64,000 bases of DNA, taken from JACVRM01 sp963809765 (lineage in GTDB: Bacteria > Actinomycetota > Thermoleophilia > Gaiellales > Gaiellaceae). Numbering within the stretch: position 1 is the first letter of the stretch; each line of letters starts with the position of its first letter. Under the pieces are notes generated by a model. It was given only the letters and a program-made list of their open reading frames with translations. It had not been told where the DNA came from and did not search any database. The position numbers were made by a program, and so were the translations under genes. Positions 17,172 through 25,361 of the stretch are shown piece after piece. The stretch covers positions 248,001 to 312,000 of the forward strand of contig CAWEKT010000001.1 in NCBI GenBank assembly GCA_963809765.1, given 5' to 3'.

Positions 17172-18425
17172 ATGTTCTCCTGGCTCGCGAACGCCTGGCG
17201 TGTCCCGGATCTCCGGCGCCGCGTCCTCTTCACGGCACTGATCCTGGCGATCTACCGCTTCGGCTCCTGGGTGCCGGCGCCCGGCATCGACTCGGAGCAG
17301 ATCCAGGGGTACTTCGACCAGCAGAGCGGCACCGTCCTCAGCCTGCTCAACCTCTTCTCGGGTGGTGCGCTTTCCCAGTTCGCGGTCTTCGCGCTCGGGA
17401 TCATGCCGTACGTCACGGCCTCGATCATCCTGCAGCTGATGACGGTGGTCGTGCCCAAGCTCGAGGCGCTCCAGAAGGAGGGCGAGTCGGGTTACGCCAA
17501 GATCAACCAGTACACGCGCTACCTGACCATCGTGCTGGCGGCGCTCCAGGCCATCGGCTACGCGTACCTGTTCCAGCGCCAGGGCATCCTCGACGCCAGC
17601 TTCGGGAACCTCGTCCTCATCGTCGTCACGCTCACCGCGGGCACGGCGCTGCTGATGTGGATGGGTGAGCTGATCACGAAGCGCGGCATCGGCAACGGCA
17701 TCTCGCTGCTGATCTTCGCGTCGATCCTGACCGGCCTGCCCCTCGGGATCAGCGCCTGGTACAACGGCGGCATCACCGAGCGGCTGTTCCTGCCGCTCAT
17801 GGCCGTCTCGATCGTCGTGGCGATCGTCTTCATCCAGGAGGGCCAGCGGCGGATCCCGATCCAGTACGCGAAGCGCATGGTGGGCCGGCGCCTCACCTCC
17901 GGCGGCTCGACCTACATGCCGCTCCGCGTCAACATGGCGGGCGTCATCCCGGTCATCTTCGCGGCCGCGATCATGGCCTTCCCGCCGACGGTCGGCCAGT
18001 ACTTCCCGTCCACGCAGTCCTTCGTCAACACGTACTTCTCGTACACGGACTGGCCGTTCCTGATCTCGCAGGGCGTGATGATCGTGATCTTCACCTACTT
18101 CTACACGGCGGTTCAGTTCAACCCGGTCGACCAGGCGGACAACCTGCGCAAGCACGGCGGCTACATCCCGGGCATCCGGCCGGGCGCGCCGACGGCGCAC
18201 TACCTCGACCGCGTGCTGACGCGCCTGACCCTGCCCGGTGCGCTGTACCTGGCCACCGTGGCGACGCTGCCGAGCCTGGCGATCATCTACTTCGGCTTCT
18301 CACAGGCGACCGCGGGCGCGATCGGCGGCACCTCGGTGCTGATCGCGGTCGGCGTGGCGCTCGACACCATGCGGCAGATGGAGTCGCAGATGATGATGCG
18401 CTCCTACGAAGGCTTCCTCAGATAG
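17172..18425 (+). CDS. secY: Preprotein translocase subunit SecY
   Basis: A 417-residue pore-forming subunit of the SecYEG channel. About ten hydrophobic segments are visible, with the plug and TM2 region (LLNLFSGGALSQFAVFALGI), the cytosolic loop QRRIPIQYAKRMVG and the later loop NLRKHGGYIPGIRPG. ATG 17172 gives the usual short cytosolic N-terminus. A 119-base gap separates it from adk. Confidence 0.96.
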   Translation: MFSWLANAWRVPDLRRRVLFTALILAIYRFGSWVPAPGIDSEQIQGYFDQQSGTVLSLLNLFSGGALSQFAVFALGIMPYVTASIILQLMTVVVPKLEALQKEGESGYAKINQYTRYLTIVLAALQAIGYAYLFQRQGILDASFGNLVLIVVTLTAGTALLMWMGELITKRGIGNGISLLIFASILTGLPLGISAWYNGGITERLFLPLMAVSIVVAIVFIQEGQRRIPIQYAKRMVGRRLTSGGSTYMPLRVNMAGVIPVIFAAAIMAFPPTVGQYFPSTQSFVNTYFSYTDWPFLISQGVMIVIFTYFYTAVQFNPVDQADNLRKHGGYIPGIRPGAPTAHYLDRVLTRLTLPGALYLATVATLPSLAIIYFGFSQATAGAIGGTSVLIAVGVALDTMRQMESQMMMRSYEGFLR

Positions 18426-18444
18426 CCGTTGCGTCGCAACGGCT
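18424..18444 (+). terminator. Hairpin after secY
   Basis: AGCCGTTGC (18424-18432) pairs perfectly with GCAACGGCT (18436-18444) around a three-base loop, starting inside the secY stop. No U-tract follows, so it may only partly separate secY from adk. Confidence 0.4.
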
Positions 18445-18544
18445 TCGGTGCGTGAGATCGTGACAGCGACGTGGGATTGCCGGAATCGGCTTCGGCAACG
18501 CGTACCCATGCCGGCGCCTCGTGCGCAGGCAACCTGAACCACCC

Positions 18545-19120
18545 ATGAACATCCTGCTCCTAGGCCCACAGGGCGCCGGCAAGGGAACACAGGCGAAGCG
18601 GATCGCCGCCGAGTACGGCATCCCGCACATCGCCACCGGCGACATGCTGCGCGAGGCGATAGCGGCGGGCACCGACCTCGGGCTGCGCGTGAAGCCGATC
18701 CTCGACAACGGCGGGCTCGTCCCCGACGAGCTCATGATCGAGCTCATCCGCGACCGGCTCTCGCACCCCGACGCGGACACCGGCTTCGTGCTCGACGGCT
18801 TCCCGCGCACGATGGGCCAGGCGGACGCCCTCGATGCCATGCTCTCCGAGATCGAGCGAGACCTCGACATCGTCTTCGCGCTCCAGCTCGACGACGAGGC
18901 CGCCCTCGACCGGCTGCTGCGCCGGGCGCAGGAGGAGGGGCGCTCCGACGACACGCCCGAGGTGATCCGGACGCGCCTGCGCAACTACCACGAGAACACC
19001 GAGCCGCTGATCGGCCACTACCGCCTGCAGGGGAACCTGGTCGGCATCCACGCCGACCGTTCGATCAACGAGGTCTTCGCCGAGATCCAGGCGGCGCTCG
19101 AGCAGGTCGCCGCCCGATGA
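18545..19120 (+). CDS. adk: Adenylate kinase (short-LID form)
   Basis: Interconverts ATP+AMP and two ADP. The 191-residue protein starts at ATG 18545 with NILLLGPQGAGKGTQ (P-loop) and shows IATGDMLREAI and DGFPRTMGQ. The LID region is short (RRAQEEGRSDD) and lacks the zinc cysteines of long forms. Its stop overlaps map (ATGA). Confidence 0.95.
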   Translation: MNILLLGPQGAGKGTQAKRIAAEYGIPHIATGDMLREAIAAGTDLGLRVKPILDNGGLVPDELMIELIRDRLSHPDADTGFVLDGFPRTMGQADALDAMLSEIERDLDIVFALQLDDEAALDRLLRRAQEEGRSDDTPEVIRTRLRNYHENTEPLIGHYRLQGNLVGIHADRSINEVFAEIQAALEQVAAR

Positions 19121-19911
19121 TCGTCCGCAAGTCGCCGGCCGAGATCGAGCGCATGGCCCGCGCCGGCCGCGTCGTCTCGGAGACGCTCGCGCTGCTCGGC
19201 GAGCACATCCGCCCGGGCGTCACGACCGGGGAGCTCGACGCGATCGCCGACGAGTACATCGCCTCCCGCGGCGGCCATCCGACCTTCAAGGGCTACCGCG
19301 GCTACCCGGCCGCCATCTGCGCCTCGCCGAACGACATGATCGTGCACGGGATTCCGGGCGGCTACGCGCTTGCGGAGGGCGACACGCTGTCGGTCGACGT
19401 CGGCGTGACGCTCGACGGCTTCATCGGCGACGCCGCCTTCACGTTCCCGGTGGGCGACATCGACGCCGAGACGGCACGGCTCTTGCAGACGTGCCGCGAG
19501 GCGCTCGCCGCGGGCATCGAGCAGTGCCTGGCCGGCCGACGGCTCGGCGACGTCTCACACGCCATCCAGGAGGCGACGGAGCGCGCCGGCTTCACCGTCG
19601 TGCGCGCGCTCGTCGGGCACGGCGTCGGCCGCTCGATGCACGAGGAGCCGCAGATCCCGAACTACGGCCCGCCCGGGCGCGGGCCGGAGCTCAAGCCTGG
19701 CATCGTGCTGGCGATCGAGCCGATGATCACCGCCGGCACGCACCAGATCGTCCTGCACGACGACGACTGGTCGATCTCCACCGCCGACGGCTCCCAGGCC
19801 GCCCACTTCGAGCACACGGTGGCGATCACCGAGGGCGAGCCGCGGATCCTCACCTGGCCGCATCCAGCGGTCGGAATCGCGGCCCTCGAGCGCGCCGCGG
19901 CCACCGGCTGA
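19117..19911 (+). CDS. map: Methionine aminopeptidase type I
   Basis: Removes initiator methionine from nascent proteins. The 264-residue enzyme has the five metal ligands of the family: two Asp (SVDVGVTLDGFIGDAAF), His in VGHGVGRSMHEEP, Glu in LAIEPMIT and Glu in HFEHTVAI. Coupled to adk by an ATGA overlap, the common adk-map arrangement. infA does not follow it. Confidence 0.95.
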   Translation: MIVRKSPAEIERMARAGRVVSETLALLGEHIRPGVTTGELDAIADEYIASRGGHPTFKGYRGYPAAICASPNDMIVHGIPGGYALAEGDTLSVDVGVTLDGFIGDAAFTFPVGDIDAETARLLQTCREALAAGIEQCLAGRRLGDVSHAIQEATERAGFTVVRALVGHGVGRSMHEEPQIPNYGPPGRGPELKPGIVLAIEPMITAGTHQIVLHDDDWSISTADGSQAAHFEHTVAITEGEPRILTWPHPAVGIAALERAAATG

Positions 19912-19937
19912 CGCGGCCGCGACCGGAACGCGCCGTT

Positions 19938-19946
19938 TGCTACAGT
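19938..19946 (+). promoter_or_regulatory. Extended -10 promoter for rpmJ-rpsM-rpsK
   Basis: TGC directly followed by TACAGT (19941-19946), as upstream of rpsL. It lies about 80 bases before rpmJ and implies a separate transcription start after map. Confidence 0.5.
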
Positions 19947-19954
19947 GCCCGCAC

Positions 19955-19972
19955 GGCGCAGCGGGCTGCGCC
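19955..19972 (+). promoter_or_regulatory. Hairpin plus T-rich tract in rpmJ leader (possible attenuator)
   Basis: GGCGCAG (19955-19961) pairs with CTGCGCC (19966-19972) around CGGG, followed by GATTTGTTGTGT. It would form right at the start of the transcript from the -10 at 19941, between promoter and rpmJ, which is an attenuator-like layout. Confidence 0.45.
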
Positions 19973-20025
19973 GATTTGTTGTGTCCGCGCGCTCGGGCCG
20001 AGTGCGCCCGTCCGAGCGAGGTTCG

Positions 20026-20139
20026 ATGAAGGTCAGACCGTCCGTGAAGCCCATGTGCGAGCGGTGTCGCGTGATCAAGCGGCACGGGCGCACCATGGTC
20101 ATCTGCACGAACCCGCGTCACAAGCAGCGGCAAGGGTAG
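20026..20139 (+). CDS. rpmJ: 50S ribosomal protein L36 (bL36), zinc form
   Basis: A 37-residue protein starting MKVRPSVKPMCERCRVIKRHG at ATG 20026. The zinc ligands C-x2-C, C and H are all present, the last two in ICTNPRH. Codons upstream in frame are not conserved sequence. It is followed nine bases later by rpsM, with an AGGAGGAG between. Confidence 0.94.
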   Translation: MKVRPSVKPMCERCRVIKRHGRTMVICTNPRHKQRQG

Positions 20140-20148
20140 GAGGAGTTC

Positions 20149-20523
20149 TTGGCACGAATCGCAGGCGTCAACCTCCCGCGCGAGAAGCGGCTCGAGGTTG
20201 GCCTGACGTACATCTTCGGCATCGGCCGCTCGACGGCGAACAGCGTGCTCGCCGAGCTCGGCCTCTCGCCGGACACCAAGGTGCGCGACCTCACCGACGA
20301 GGAGATCACGCGGCTGCGCGAGCACATCGACGGCAACCTGCAGGTCGAGGGCGACCTGCGCCGCGAGCGCTCGCAGTCGATCAAGCGGCTCGGCGAGATC
20401 GGCGCGTATCGCGGAATCCGCCACCGCCGCAACCTGCCCGTGAACGGGCAGCGGACGAAGACGAACGCGCGCACCCGCAAGGGCCCGAAGCGCAGCGTCG
20501 GTCGCGGCAAGAAGGCGAAGTAG
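20149..20523 (+). CDS. rpsM: 30S ribosomal protein S13 (uS13)
   Basis: The 124-residue S13 starts at TTG 20149, positioned by a strong GGAGGAG just upstream, with ARIAGVNLPREKRLEVGL. It ends in the basic GQRTKTNARTRKGPKRSV tail that reaches P-site tRNA. Three bases before rpsK. Confidence 0.96.
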   Translation: MARIAGVNLPREKRLEVGLTYIFGIGRSTANSVLAELGLSPDTKVRDLTDEEITRLREHIDGNLQVEGDLRRERSQSIKRLGEIGAYRGIRHRRNLPVNGQRTKTNARTRKGPKRSVGRGKKAK

Positions 20524-20526
20524 CCC

Positions 20527-20931
20527 ATGGCACCTCCTCGCAAGCAGGCGGCCCGGGGCCGCACCCGCCGCCGCGTCAAGAAGAACATCGCCATCGGCCA
20601 GGCGCACATCAAGACGTCGTTCAACAACACGATCGTCGCGCTGACCGACAAGGAGGGCAACGTCATCGTCTGGGAGTCGGCCGGCTCGGCGGGCTTCAAG
20701 GGCTCGCGCAAGTCGACGCCGTTCGCGGCCCAGGTGACCGCCGACGCCTGCGCCCGCAAGGGCATGGAGCACGGCCTCCAGAAGGTCGAGGTCTTCGTCA
20801 AGGGCCCCGGCTCGGGGCGTGAGACCGCGATCCGCTCGCTGCAGGCCGCCGGGCTCGAGATCCTGGGCGTCCGCGACGTGACTCCGCAGGCGCACAACGG
20901 CGTCCGCCCCAAGAAGCGGAGGCGCGTTTGA
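20527..20931 (+). CDS. rpsK: 30S ribosomal protein S11 (uS11)
   Basis: A 134-residue S11 with HIKTSFNNTIVALTD, KSTPFAAQVTADACARKG and the C-terminal VTPQAHNGVRPKKRRRV. Intact. A 164-base gap follows before rpsD, holding only weak TAGCCT-type promoter candidates (about 21009 and 21039) and an imperfect GC-rich hairpin. Confidence 0.96.
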   Translation: MAPPRKQAARGRTRRRVKKNIAIGQAHIKTSFNNTIVALTDKEGNVIVWESAGSAGFKGSRKSTPFAAQVTADACARKGMEHGLQKVEVFVKGPGSGRETAIRSLQAAGLEILGVRDVTPQAHNGVRPKKRRRV

Positions 20932-21095
20932 TGGCGACCCCATCCGCGTATCTCGCACTCACCGGGGCGCTGCAAAGCTGCGCCATGCGTCGTCCTCGGT
21001 TGCGCCCGTAGCCTCCGGCACGAACGCGCCCTGCGTCCTAGCCTGGCTTGCTTTTCGCGGCCGGTGAGCACGAGCTCCACGGACGGTGGTCGCTA

Positions 21096-21716
21096 GTGGC
21101 CCGCACGCTCGGCCCCAAGTGCCGTTTCTGCCGCCGCGAGGGCATGAAGCTCTTCCTGAAGGGCGAGCGCTGCCTGACCGAGAAGTGCTCGGTCGAGCGC
21201 CGCTCGTACCCGCCGGGCGAGCACGGCCGCGGCCGCATCAAGCAGTCGGAGTACCTGATCCAGCTGCGCGAGAAGCAGAAGGCGCGCCGGTACTACGGGC
21301 TGCTCGAGAAGCAGTTCCGCACCTACTACGAGAAGGCTGCGCGCGGCTCGGGCATCACGGGCGAGAACCTGCTGCGCATGCTGGAGACGCGGCTCGACAA
21401 CGTCGTCTACCGCCTGGGCTTCGCCTCTTCGCGGGCGCAGGCACGGCAGCTCGTGCGCCATGGCCACTTCCACGTGAACGGCCGGCGCGTCAACGTGCCG
21501 AGCTTTCAGGTGCGCCCGGACGACGTCGTCACCATCGCGCCCAACTCGGCTGCAGAGCCGACCGTGCGCGACGCCACCGACCTCACAGCGTCGGTGGCCC
21601 CCTGGCTCCAGGCAGACCACGAAGGATTGACGGGCAAGGTGCTCAAGTGGCCCGAGCGTGCCGAGATCGACACGCCGGTCTCCGAGCAGCTGATCGTCGA
21701 GCTCTACTCGAAGTAG
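21096..21716 (+). CDS. rpsD: 30S ribosomal protein S4 (uS4), zinc form
   Basis: Primary 16S rRNA binding protein. GTG 21096 is chosen because it gives the family N-terminus ARTLGPKCRFCRREGMKL; the longer frame from 21048 adds non-conserved residues. Four cysteines (C-x2-C, C, C) mark the zinc-binding form. The S4 RNA-binding domain (RLDNVVYRLGFASSRAQARQ) is present; 206 residues in total. Confidence 0.95.
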   Translation: MARTLGPKCRFCRREGMKLFLKGERCLTEKCSVERRSYPPGEHGRGRIKQSEYLIQLREKQKARRYYGLLEKQFRTYYEKAARGSGITGENLLRMLETRLDNVVYRLGFASSRAQARQLVRHGHFHVNGRRVNVPSFQVRPDDVVTIAPNSAAEPTVRDATDLTASVAPWLQADHEGLTGKVLKWPERAEIDTPVSEQLIVELYSK

Positions 21717-21745
21717 CCCCAGAAGGTTTCGACATAGGCAGGAAG

Positions 21746-21771
21746 TCCGCCGGCCGGCCGGGCCGGGCGGA
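21746..21771 (+). promoter_or_regulatory. GC-rich hairpin just upstream of rpoA
   Basis: TCCGCC (21746-21751) pairs with GGCGGA (21766-21771), extended inward by GGCC/GGCC with one bulged G. It ends 17 bases before the rpoA start and could act on rpoA translation or on processing of the rpsD-rpoA mRNA. Function not established. Confidence 0.35.
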
Positions 21772-21788
21772 AGACGGAAAGGATTGAC

Positions 21789-22757
21789 TTGGCTACCAGA
21801 ACCAGCCTGATGGATTTCCAGATTCCCCGCATCGTCCACGAGGAGGTCGAGGAGCAGCGGGGCGTCTTCGTCATCGAGCCGCTCGACCGCGGCTTCGGTT
21901 ACACGTTCGGCAACTCGCTGCGCCGTGTGCTGCTCTCCTCACTCGAGGGCGCCGCGGTCACGTCGGTGAAGATCGAGGGCGTCGCGCACGAGTTCACGAC
22001 CCTGCCGGGCGTCCGCGAGGACGTCACGGACATCATCCTCCAGCTCAAGAACCTGATCTGCCTGCTCCATGGCGCGTCGCCCGAGATCGAGGTGCGGCTC
22101 ACCAAGCGCGGCTCCGGCATCGTCACCGCCGGTGACATCGAGGCGCCCGCCGACCTCGAGATCCTCAACCCGGAGCTCGAGATCGCGCACCTCTCCGACA
22201 ACGGCAAGCTCGAGCTGACGATCACCATCGGCCGCGGCCGGGGCTATGTGCCGGCCGAGATGAACCGCGGTCCCGAGCACACGATCGGCGTGATCCCGAT
22301 CGACTCGATCTTCTCGCCGGTCCGGCGCGTCTCGTACGACGTCGAGGCTGCCCGCGTCGGGCAGCGCACCGACTACGACAAGCTGCGCCTGGATGTGACC
22401 ACCGACGGCTCGATGGACCCGCGTGAGGCGATCGGCCAGGCGGCCGAGATCCTGATCCGTCAGCTGGCGATCTTCACGGACATCGAGAAGATGGAGGGCT
22501 TCGGCGACGGCGCAGCGCCCACCGAGGTGGCCGAGCCGTCACTGGCGCACGGGATGGAGAACTTCCCGATCGAGGAGCTGGAGCTCGGCGTCCGCTCGTA
22601 CAACTGCCTCAAGCGCGTCGGCATCGAGACCATCGGCGACCTCGTCTCGAAGAACGAGAACGAGCTGGCCGCGATCCCGAACTTCGGCAAGAAGTCGATC
22701 GAGGAGGTCAAGGAGACGCTCGCCGCCCACGGCCTCAAGCTGCGCGGAGACGAGTAG
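21789..22757 (+). CDS. rpoA: RNA polymerase alpha subunit
   Basis: A 322-residue alpha subunit: N-terminal dimerisation domain (FGYTFGNSLRRVLLSSLEGAA) to about residue 230, acidic linker, then alpha-CTD (LGVRSYNCLKRVGIETIGDL). TTG 21789 is supported by AAAGGA six bases upstream; ATG 21810 is an alternative start. The stop directly abuts the TTG of rplQ. Confidence 0.96.
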   Translation: MATRTSLMDFQIPRIVHEEVEEQRGVFVIEPLDRGFGYTFGNSLRRVLLSSLEGAAVTSVKIEGVAHEFTTLPGVREDVTDIILQLKNLICLLHGASPEIEVRLTKRGSGIVTAGDIEAPADLEILNPELEIAHLSDNGKLELTITIGRGRGYVPAEMNRGPEHTIGVIPIDSIFSPVRRVSYDVEAARVGQRTDYDKLRLDVTTDGSMDPREAIGQAAEILIRQLAIFTDIEKMEGFGDGAAPTEVAEPSLAHGMENFPIEELELGVRSYNCLKRVGIETIGDLVSKNENELAAIPNFGKKSIEEVKETLAAHGLKLRGDE

Positions 22758-23192
22758 TTGCGCCATCGCCGCTCCGGCAGGAAGCTGGGCCGCGACTCGG
22801 CCCATCGCCGCGCGCTCTACGCCAATCTGGCGGGAGCGCTGATCGAGCACGGCCGCATCCGCACGACCGAGGCCAAGGCCAAGGAGGTGCGGCCGATCGC
22901 CGAGCAGATGATCACGCTCGGCCGGCGCGGCGACCTGGCGGCCCGGCGGCGCGCTCTCGCCTACCTGCGCTCGCAGGAGATCGTCCACAAGCTCTTCGCC
23001 GAGGTCGGGCCGCGCTTCGCAGAGCGGCCGGGCGGCTACTCGCGGATCGTCAAGCTCGGCCCGCGCGCGGGTGACGCCGCCCCGATGGCGTACCTCGAGC
23101 TCGTCGACTACGTGCCCCAGGGGCCGACCGAGGAAGTGCAGCGCCGGCGGCTCCTGCGCCTCCGCCAGCGCGAGGAAGCGGCCGCGGGCTAG
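22758..23192 (+). CDS. rplQ: 50S ribosomal protein L17 (bL17)
   Basis: A 144-residue L17 starting at TTG 22758, next base after the rpoA stop, with RHRRSGRKLGRDSAHRRAL and the later GGYSRIVKLGPRAGDAAPMA. The C-terminus is a short Arg/Glu-rich helix. End of the alpha cluster; the 233-base gap that follows has no recognisable gene. Confidence 0.96.
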   Translation: MRHRRSGRKLGRDSAHRRALYANLAGALIEHGRIRTTEAKAKEVRPIAEQMITLGRRGDLAARRRALAYLRSQEIVHKLFAEVGPRFAERPGGYSRIVKLGPRAGDAAPMAYLELVDYVPQGPTEEVQRRRLLRLRQREEAAAG

Positions 23193-23425
23193 CGCCGCGG
23201 CGCCGGACGCGACGGCTCACGCCGCGCGCCTGCGCTACCACGAGCCCGGCTCACATCCGGCCCAGACGCGTGCGGGGTTCCTCGCTACCGTCGCCCAGGC
23301 GAGCGCTCTGTCCGCGAGCGCGTGCTTGGCTGTGCTCCCCCAGCGCGATGAGTTTTCCGGCGCGGACGGGTCAAGGCACTGAGACGGAACCTGCGGCCAC
23401 AGCGCCCGCCTACTGAGGAGGCACG

Positions 23426-24073
23426 ATGAGCAAGCTTCGGTGCCACATCTCGATCTCGCTGGACGGCTTCGTCGCCGGCCCGAACCAGAGCGAGGAGAAC
23501 CCGCTCGGCGAGGGCGGCGAGCGGCTCCACGATTGGGTGGTTCGGCTGGCAGCCTGGCGCCAACCGCACGGCAAGCAAGGCGGCGAGGTGAACGAGAGCA
23601 CACGGGTCCTCGAGGAATCGCTCGAGAACATCGGAGCCGGCGTGATGGGGCGAAACATGTTCGGCCCGATCGGCGGCGGGGCCTGGGGCGACGAGCAGTG
23701 GACGGGCTGGTGGGGCGATGAGCCTCCATACCACTACCCCGTGTTCATCCTCACCCATCACCCGCGTGATCCCGTGGTGATGGAGGGCGGGACCACGTTC
23801 CACTTCGTCACCGACGGAATCGAGTCCGCGCTCGACCAGGCAAGGGAGGCCGCCGGCGGCAAAGACGTCATGCTCTGGGGCGGCGGCCAGGTCGCGCAGC
23901 AGTATCTGGCAGCCGGACTGCTGGACGAGCTCGAGCTCCACGTCGTTCCGGTGGTGCTCGGCGGCGGTGCTCGCATCTTCGACAACCTTGGGGACGCAGG
24001 GGTGCAGCTCGAGCAGGTCCGGGCAGTCGAGGCGCCCGGCGTCACCCACCTCAAGTACAGGAGCGTGAACTGA
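23426..24073 (+). CDS. Dihydrofolate reductase family protein (RibD C-terminal-like)
   Basis: A 215-residue protein of the RibD-C/DHFR-like fold. It starts CHISISLDGFVAGPNQ, has GVMGRNMFGP and VMLWGGGQVAQQYLAAGLLDE, and ends with VVPVVLGGGARIF, the standard strand order for NADPH-binding reductases of this group. The true substrate is unknown; such stand-alone proteins are common in soil actinobacteria and need not act on folate or flavin. GAGGAGG precedes ATG 23426. It is tail-to-tail with the P450. Confidence 0.85.
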   Translation: MSKLRCHISISLDGFVAGPNQSEENPLGEGGERLHDWVVRLAAWRQPHGKQGGEVNESTRVLEESLENIGAGVMGRNMFGPIGGGAWGDEQWTGWWGDEPPYHYPVFILTHHPRDPVVMEGGTTFHFVTDGIESALDQAREAAGGKDVMLWGGGQVAQQYLAAGLLDELELHVVPVVLGGGARIFDNLGDAGVQLEQVRAVEAPGVTHLKYRSVN

Positions 24074-24093
24074 AGCCGGTCTGAGCGGCCGCG

Positions 24094-25248
24094 CTAGCCC
24101 CAGGCGACGGGCAGCGCCGCGAGGCTCCTGAAGAGCGGGACGGCCCGCCAGCGCAGCTCGTCCTTCGGTATGGCGAGGCGGAGGACGGGAAGCCGGCGCA
24201 GCAGCGTCGCCAGCGCGATCTCCGCCTCGAGCCGGGCGAGCGGCGCGCCGAGGCAGTAGTGGCTGCCGCGGCCGAAGGCGATGTGCTTGTTGTCGGCCCG
24301 CTCGAGGTCGAGCTCATCCGGCCGTGAGAAGCGACCCTCGTCGTGGTTGGCGGAGTTGAGGATCGCGATGATCCCGTCGCCCTTGCGGATGAGCGCGCCG
24401 CCGAGCTCCACGTCGTCGGCGGCCCATCGGTTCAGCGTGCGCTCGACCGGGCCGTCGTAGCGGAGCAGCTCCTCGACCGCGGCCGGGATCTGCGCCGGGT
24501 CCTCGCGCAGCGCCTCGAGCGCCGGTGGGTGGTTGAGGAGCGCGAGCACGGCGTTGCCGATCAGGCTGACGGTGGTCTCGTGCCCGGCGACGATCAGCAG
24601 GACGACCATGGCGTAGAGCTCGTCCTCGGCGAGCGTGTCCCCGCCGTCCTCAGCCTGGATCAGGGCGCTGACGAGGTCGTCGCGCGGCGCCTCCCGCCGC
24701 GCCGCAAAGAGCTCCCGCAGGTAGGCGATGAACTCCATCAGGAGCATGACTGTCTGCTGCAGCGCCTCCGGCGTCAGCGCCGGCGAGACGATCGCGTCCG
24801 ACCATGCCCGGAAGCGGTCGCGGTCGGCTGCGGGGATCCCGAGCAGCTCGGCGATGACCGTGATCGGCAGGGGAAAGGCGAACGACTCGACGAGATCCGT
24901 CGAGCCCTGCGCCTCGACGGCGTCGATCAGCTCGTCGGCGATCTCCTGGATGCGTGGTCGCAGCTGCTCGACCGTCCGCGGCGTGAACGCCTTGGTGACC
25001 AGCCGGCGCAGCCGCCGGTGATCTGCGCCGTCCTTGTTGAGCATGTGGTTCTCGATGAAGCGGAAGTCGTCGGGGAGCTCGGCGCGCATCTCGGCCAGCT
25101 GCTCGTCGTCGAGCGCGAGCTCGGGATCGCGCACGAAGCGCTCGTCGTCCAGCAACATCGCCACCACATCGTCGTAGCGGGTGACGAACCAGAGCTTCGT
25201 CTCGCCGTCGAGGCCGATCTGGTACAGCACGGGGTCGTGCTCCCGCAT
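24094..25248 (-). CDS. Cytochrome P450 (N-terminus start codon unclear)
   Basis: Haem monooxygenase of the soluble bacterial class. Numbering from ATG 25248 (384 residues): I-helix AGHET at 221-225, K-helix ExxR at 260-263, and haem loop FGRGSHYCLG at 325-334 with Cys332. Family N-terminal sequence clearly continues upstream in frame (residues reading TYDLYSDAFRAATYETFAA), but there is no start codon before an in-frame stop at 25369. An ATG at 25327-25329 is two bases out of frame beside a GCGCGC run, so a small indel probably hides the true start. No ferredoxin or reductase gene is adjacent. Substrate unknown. Confidence 0.9.
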   Translation of the reverse strand: MREHDPVLYQIGLDGETKLWFVTRYDDVVAMLLDDERFVRDPELALDDEQLAEMRAELPDDFRFIENHMLNKDGADHRRLRRLVTKAFTPRTVEQLRPRIQEIADELIDAVEAQGSTDLVESFAFPLPITVIAELLGIPAADRDRFRAWSDAIVSPALTPEALQQTVMLLMEFIAYLRELFAARREAPRDDLVSALIQAEDGGDTLAEDELYAMVVLLIVAGHETTVSLIGNAVLALLNHPPALEALREDPAQIPAAVEELLRYDGPVERTLNRWAADDVELGGALIRKGDGIIAILNSANHDEGRFSRPDELDLERADNKHIAFGRGSHYCLGAPLARLEAEIALATLLRRLPVLRLAIPKDELRWRAVPLFRSLAALPVAWG

Positions 25249-25361
25249 GGCCGCGAAGGTCTCGTACGTCGCGGCCCGGAAGGCGTCGCTGTAGAGGTCG
25301 TAGGTGCGCGTGGTGGCGATGCGCGCATCCTCGCACGGCGAAGCGGTGGGATCATCGCGGC

